From Thermoplasmata archaeon (GTDB lineage Archaea > Thermoplasmatota > Thermoplasmata > Thermoplasmatales > Thermoplasmataceae): 7,485 bases of DNA. This document shows positions 5,216-7,485 of this stretch, piece after piece. Numbering within the stretch: position 1 is the first letter of the stretch; the number at the start of each line of letters is the position of its first letter. The notes below the pieces were generated by a model. It was given only the letters and a program-made list of their open reading frames with translations. It ran no database searches and was not told the DNA's origin. The position numbers and the translations under genes are program-made. Location: contig JAKAYM010000091.1 of the NCBI GenBank assembly GCA_021826795.1, positions 1 to 7,485 of the forward strand. The letters are read 5' to 3'.

Positions 5216-7218
5216 CATACCTCGAAAGATTTTCCAGTGGGAAGGGAAAATATCTTGATGATATAAGGCTGGACAACATGCTTTATATGTCACTTGTTCG
5301 GAGCCCCTATGCAAGGGCAAAAGTTAAGAGTGTGGAAGGTGGTTTAACTTCAAAGGATTTAAAGGCATATTATGCCATGTCTGAAGGGGAACACAGGGAG
5401 CCCGTGCTTGCCATTGATGAGGTAAATTATCAGGGTCAGGCAGTTGCCGCTGTATTCGGCAAAAACAGATACGAAAGCGAGGATTTGCTATCCACAGTAA
5501 ATGTGGATTATGAACCTCTTGAAGCAATATCCAGCATTGATGACGCAAAGAAAAAGGCACCAATTTATCCCGACAGAAAGGATAACATTCTTGCTGTGGA
5601 AGATGTTGGAGTAAAATTCAGCGAAAAGGATATTGATTATGATATCAAAGTTACTGATACAATACTTCTGGATCGTGTATCTGCAAATCCCATGGAGACT
5701 AGGGGAATAGTTGCAGATTACAGGGACGGTATACTGAACGTGTATTTACCGTCACAGTCCATAGTGAGGTCCAAATCGGGAATAGTAAAATCCCTGGGAC
5801 TTCCACCTGAGAAGGTTCGTGTATACTTAATAGACAATGGTGGAGCATTCGGTGTCAAGGCGTTATTTTATCCCGAATATATAATTGCATGCCATGCTTC
5901 AATGAAGTTCGGAAAGCCAGTAAAATGGCAGGAAACCAGAACGGAACATTTGCAGGCATGCCACGCAGGAAGGGGTGTTCAGGGTATTTTGACTCTATAT
6001 GCAAAGAAGGATGGTACTATAACAGGACTAGATGGTGAAGTTCTTCTGGATAACGGGCCATATCTGGTTGATGCAGCTGCTGTAGACCTTGGAAACGTAA
6101 TTCATGAAGTAACTGGTCCATACTTTATAGAAAAGGCTCATCTAACAGGAAAATACGTTATTACCAATAAGGCGCCGAATGGTTATTACCGTGGCGCAGG
6201 GAAGCCTGAAGCATCCATTCTCATGGAGAGAATGATAGACCTTCTCGCAGATAAACTGAACATGGATATAGCAGATATAAGGTTGAAAAATGCTCTGGAA
6301 AAGCCCTTCAAATCACCACTGGGACTTGAAATGAGATATCCCACGAAGCCATTCCTGGAGGATGCATTAAAATATTTCAATTACAGGGAATTATCCAAGA
6401 AGGAGCATGTGGGAATATCATTATTCATACTTGATGAGGATACAGCCCCTGGAGAAAGCGCCAGAATAATAGTTAAAAACGGAAAGATAAAGACCTATCT
6501 TGGCGGAAATGTTTCGGGTCAAGGACATGAAATGTTTGTCAGAAGCATACTCAGCGAAGAGCTTGATGTGGAGCAGGATTCCATATCACTGGAATTGCAG
6601 GACACGGAAACGTTGCCCAGAGGTGTGGGAACATGGGGGTCCAAATCAGCCATGACACATGGTTCTGTTCTCATGCAGGCAGCAGAGGAATTAACGAAAC
6701 AGGTTGAGGAAAAATACGGAAAATACTCTCCTGAAATACTACTTTCACACGATTTTGACCAGACATCTTTCTATAACTTTGATTACAACGATAATCAGGT
6801 AAATTTCAATATTGTAACCTCTAAGATCAACGAAATGGGAGACTTTGAATCATTGAAAATAGGGGCGTACTACGATCTCGGCAAAGTTCTGAACCTTGCA
6901 AATGTCATGGGTCAAACGGAGGGTGGTGCACTTCAGGCCATAGGTGAGGTGCTCTCAGAAACCCTGAGGTATTCCGAAGATGGGCAGCTAATGACAACCA
7001 GCATAACAGATTCGGGAGTACTTACAGCAGATCATACACCGGAATTTGATATCAAGATAGTGGAAAATCCCTCTGTATTGAAGGACAAAGCAAAGGGCCT
7101 TGGTGAATCGCCTATGATTGGCATTCCGGAAGCTCTGGCTAGGTCTCTGGAAGTCCAGATACACAAAAGAATCAATACAATGCCAATAAGCAGGGAATTT
7201 ATTTTTGACAGTTTATAA
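5212..7218 (+). CDS. coxL: Molybdopterin-binding large subunit of a molybdenum hydroxylase; form II-like, not a true CO dehydrogenase
   Basis: This catalytic subunit binds molybdopterin cytosine dinucleotide and hydroxylates the substrate with oxygen from water. The start matches the family opening (RFSSGKGKYLDDI, 6-18). Cofactor and active-site motifs are GGAFGVK (210-216, usually GGGFGxK), ETRTEH (241-246), YYRGAGK (325-331), GQGHE (436-440), GTWGSKS (473-479), GQTEGGALQ (567-575) and GLGE (629-632), with E632 as the catalytic glutamate. At the YYRGAGK site, genuine CO-oxidising form I enzymes have AYRCSFR, whose cysteine binds the copper of the Mo-Cu centre; here that cysteine is absent. 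The protein has 668 aa against roughly 750-810 in the family, with shortening between about residues 385-415 and 500-550, while all motifs survive. An aldehyde such as glyceraldehyde is a reasonable candidate substrate, but this is inference. Confidence 0.92.
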   Translation: MTYLERFSSGKGKYLDDIRLDNMLYMSLVRSPYARAKVKSVEGGLTSKDLKAYYAMSEGEHREPVLAIDEVNYQGQAVAAVFGKNRYESEDLLSTVNVDYEPLEAISSIDDAKKKAPIYPDRKDNILAVEDVGVKFSEKDIDYDIKVTDTILLDRVSANPMETRGIVADYRDGILNVYLPSQSIVRSKSGIVKSLGLPPEKVRVYLIDNGGAFGVKALFYPEYIIACHASMKFGKPVKWQETRTEHLQACHAGRGVQGILTLYAKKDGTITGLDGEVLLDNGPYLVDAAAVDLGNVIHEVTGPYFIEKAHLTGKYVITNKAPNGYYRGAGKPEASILMERMIDLLADKLNMDIADIRLKNALEKPFKSPLGLEMRYPTKPFLEDALKYFNYRELSKKEHVGISLFILDEDTAPGESARIIVKNGKIKTYLGGNVSGQGHEMFVRSILSEELDVEQDSISLELQDTETLPRGVGTWGSKSAMTHGSVLMQAAEELTKQVEEKYGKYSPEILLSHDFDQTSFYNFDYNDNQVNFNIVTSKINEMGDFESLKIGAYYDLGKVLNLANVMGQTEGGALQAIGEVLSETLRYSEDGQLMTTSITDSGVLTADHTPEFDIKIVENPSVLKDKAKGLGESPMIGIPEALARSLEVQIHKRINTMPISREFIFDSL

Positions 7219-7246
7219 TTTTAATTTATAATTATATATTATTTTA
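7219..7246 (+). terminator. AT-rich sequence after coxL, possible terminator
   Basis: Directly after the coxL stop come several T-runs of four within almost pure A/T sequence and no strong hairpin. This is compatible with oligo-T termination in archaea but is not distinctive. The remaining sequence up to 7397 holds no convincing gene. Confidence 0.3.
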
Positions 7247-7400
7247 TACTATGCCATGATTTAATGTTTCATTAATATTTATATTCAAAATGGAATATAT
7301 TATCATTAATTTCCTTATATAACTTAATCCTAATAGAAAGAATTTGGATTTAAAATACTTTTCAGGCGTTGATATGTTTGTCATTTCTCAAAAATGTTAT

Positions 7401-7409
7401 ATATAAATA
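7401..7409 (+). promoter_or_regulatory. TATA box for the right-edge gene
   Basis: ATATAAATA, within a longer TTATATATAAATAT stretch, ends 26 nt before the ATG at 7435. The position fits a leaderless or near-leaderless start for that gene. Confidence 0.45.
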
Positions 7410-7434
7410 TGAATTACCTTACAGATTATCGTCA

Positions 7435-7485
7435 ATGATATACAAAAATCAATTTAAAGTAGAAGAGTCATTGCCTTTTCTCGAT
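7435..7485 (+). CDS. N-terminus of an unidentified plus-strand gene; partial
   Basis: An ATG at 7435 opens 17 codons without a stop to the window edge (beginning MIYKNQFKVEESLPFLD). The TATA box at 7401-7409 is correctly placed for it, which is the main support. I do not recognise the product. The pattern of a short strand (YKNQFKVEES) followed by a turn into a helix could be the start of an SRPBCC/CoxG-like protein, which often accompanies cox genes, but 17 residues cannot establish this. Confidence 0.4.
   Translation, partial: MIYKNQFKVEESLPFLD

Noticed and set aside
7270..7310. CATTAAT repeated at 7270-7276 and 7304-7310 downstream of coxL.
   Set aside because: A 7-bp repeat in nearly pure A/T sequence is expected by chance and has no other supporting structure.

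Overview
The window most resembles a low-GC, acidophilic Thermoplasmata archaeon (Ferroplasma/Acidiplasma/Picrophilus type). This rests on AT-rich composition, heavy use of ATA and AGA/AGG codons, TATA boxes placed about 25-30 nt upstream of start codons with almost no 5' leader, Shine-Dalgarno sites only in front of genes inside operons, and a tRNA without an encoded CCA and with an archaeal-type GTCCAAATC T-arm. The genus assignment is an inference from general character, not from a database match.

Layout. At the left edge, the first 21 codons of a minus-strand gene run off the window; the start resembles the N-terminus of tricorn-interacting (M1 family) aminopeptidases. A 230-nt divergent intergenic region (64-293) holds its promoter, a 13-bp dyad and the promoter of sua5. 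On the plus strand follow sua5 (294-1337), which makes threonylcarbamoyl-AMP for tRNA t6A, and an 11-nt overlapping gene for a two-domain GNAT-like acetyltransferase (1327-2244). A separate unit encodes a polytopic membrane protein of the dolichol/phytol kinase (SEC59) family (2306-3268). A tRNA-Gly(GCC) gene (3331-3403) with its own TATA box comes next, then a small Rieske [2Fe-2S] ferredoxin (3461-3796).

The right half is a tight three-gene operon, 3885-7218, encoding a molybdenum hydroxylase of the CO dehydrogenase/xanthine oxidase family in the order FAD subunit (M), 2x[2Fe-2S] subunit (S), molybdopterin subunit (L). Both gene junctions are ATGA overlaps preceded by Shine-Dalgarno sites. 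Electrons would run from Mo in L, through the two iron-sulfur clusters in S, to FAD in M and then to an acceptor; the upstream Rieske protein is a possible but unproven partner. The L subunit has YYRGAGK where true CO dehydrogenases have AYRCSFR, and at 668 aa it is shorter than usual. The operon is therefore better read as an aldehyde or other substrate-hydroxylating enzyme than as a CO dehydrogenase.

From 7219 to 7434 there is AT-rich non-coding sequence with a probable terminator and a new TATA box, followed by the first 17 codons of a further plus-strand gene cut by the window edge. I see no mobile element, CRISPR array or defence system. The most noteworthy items are the non-CO-type short molybdenum hydroxylase, the 20-bp-phased direct repeat abutting its promoter, and the Rieske gene beside it.
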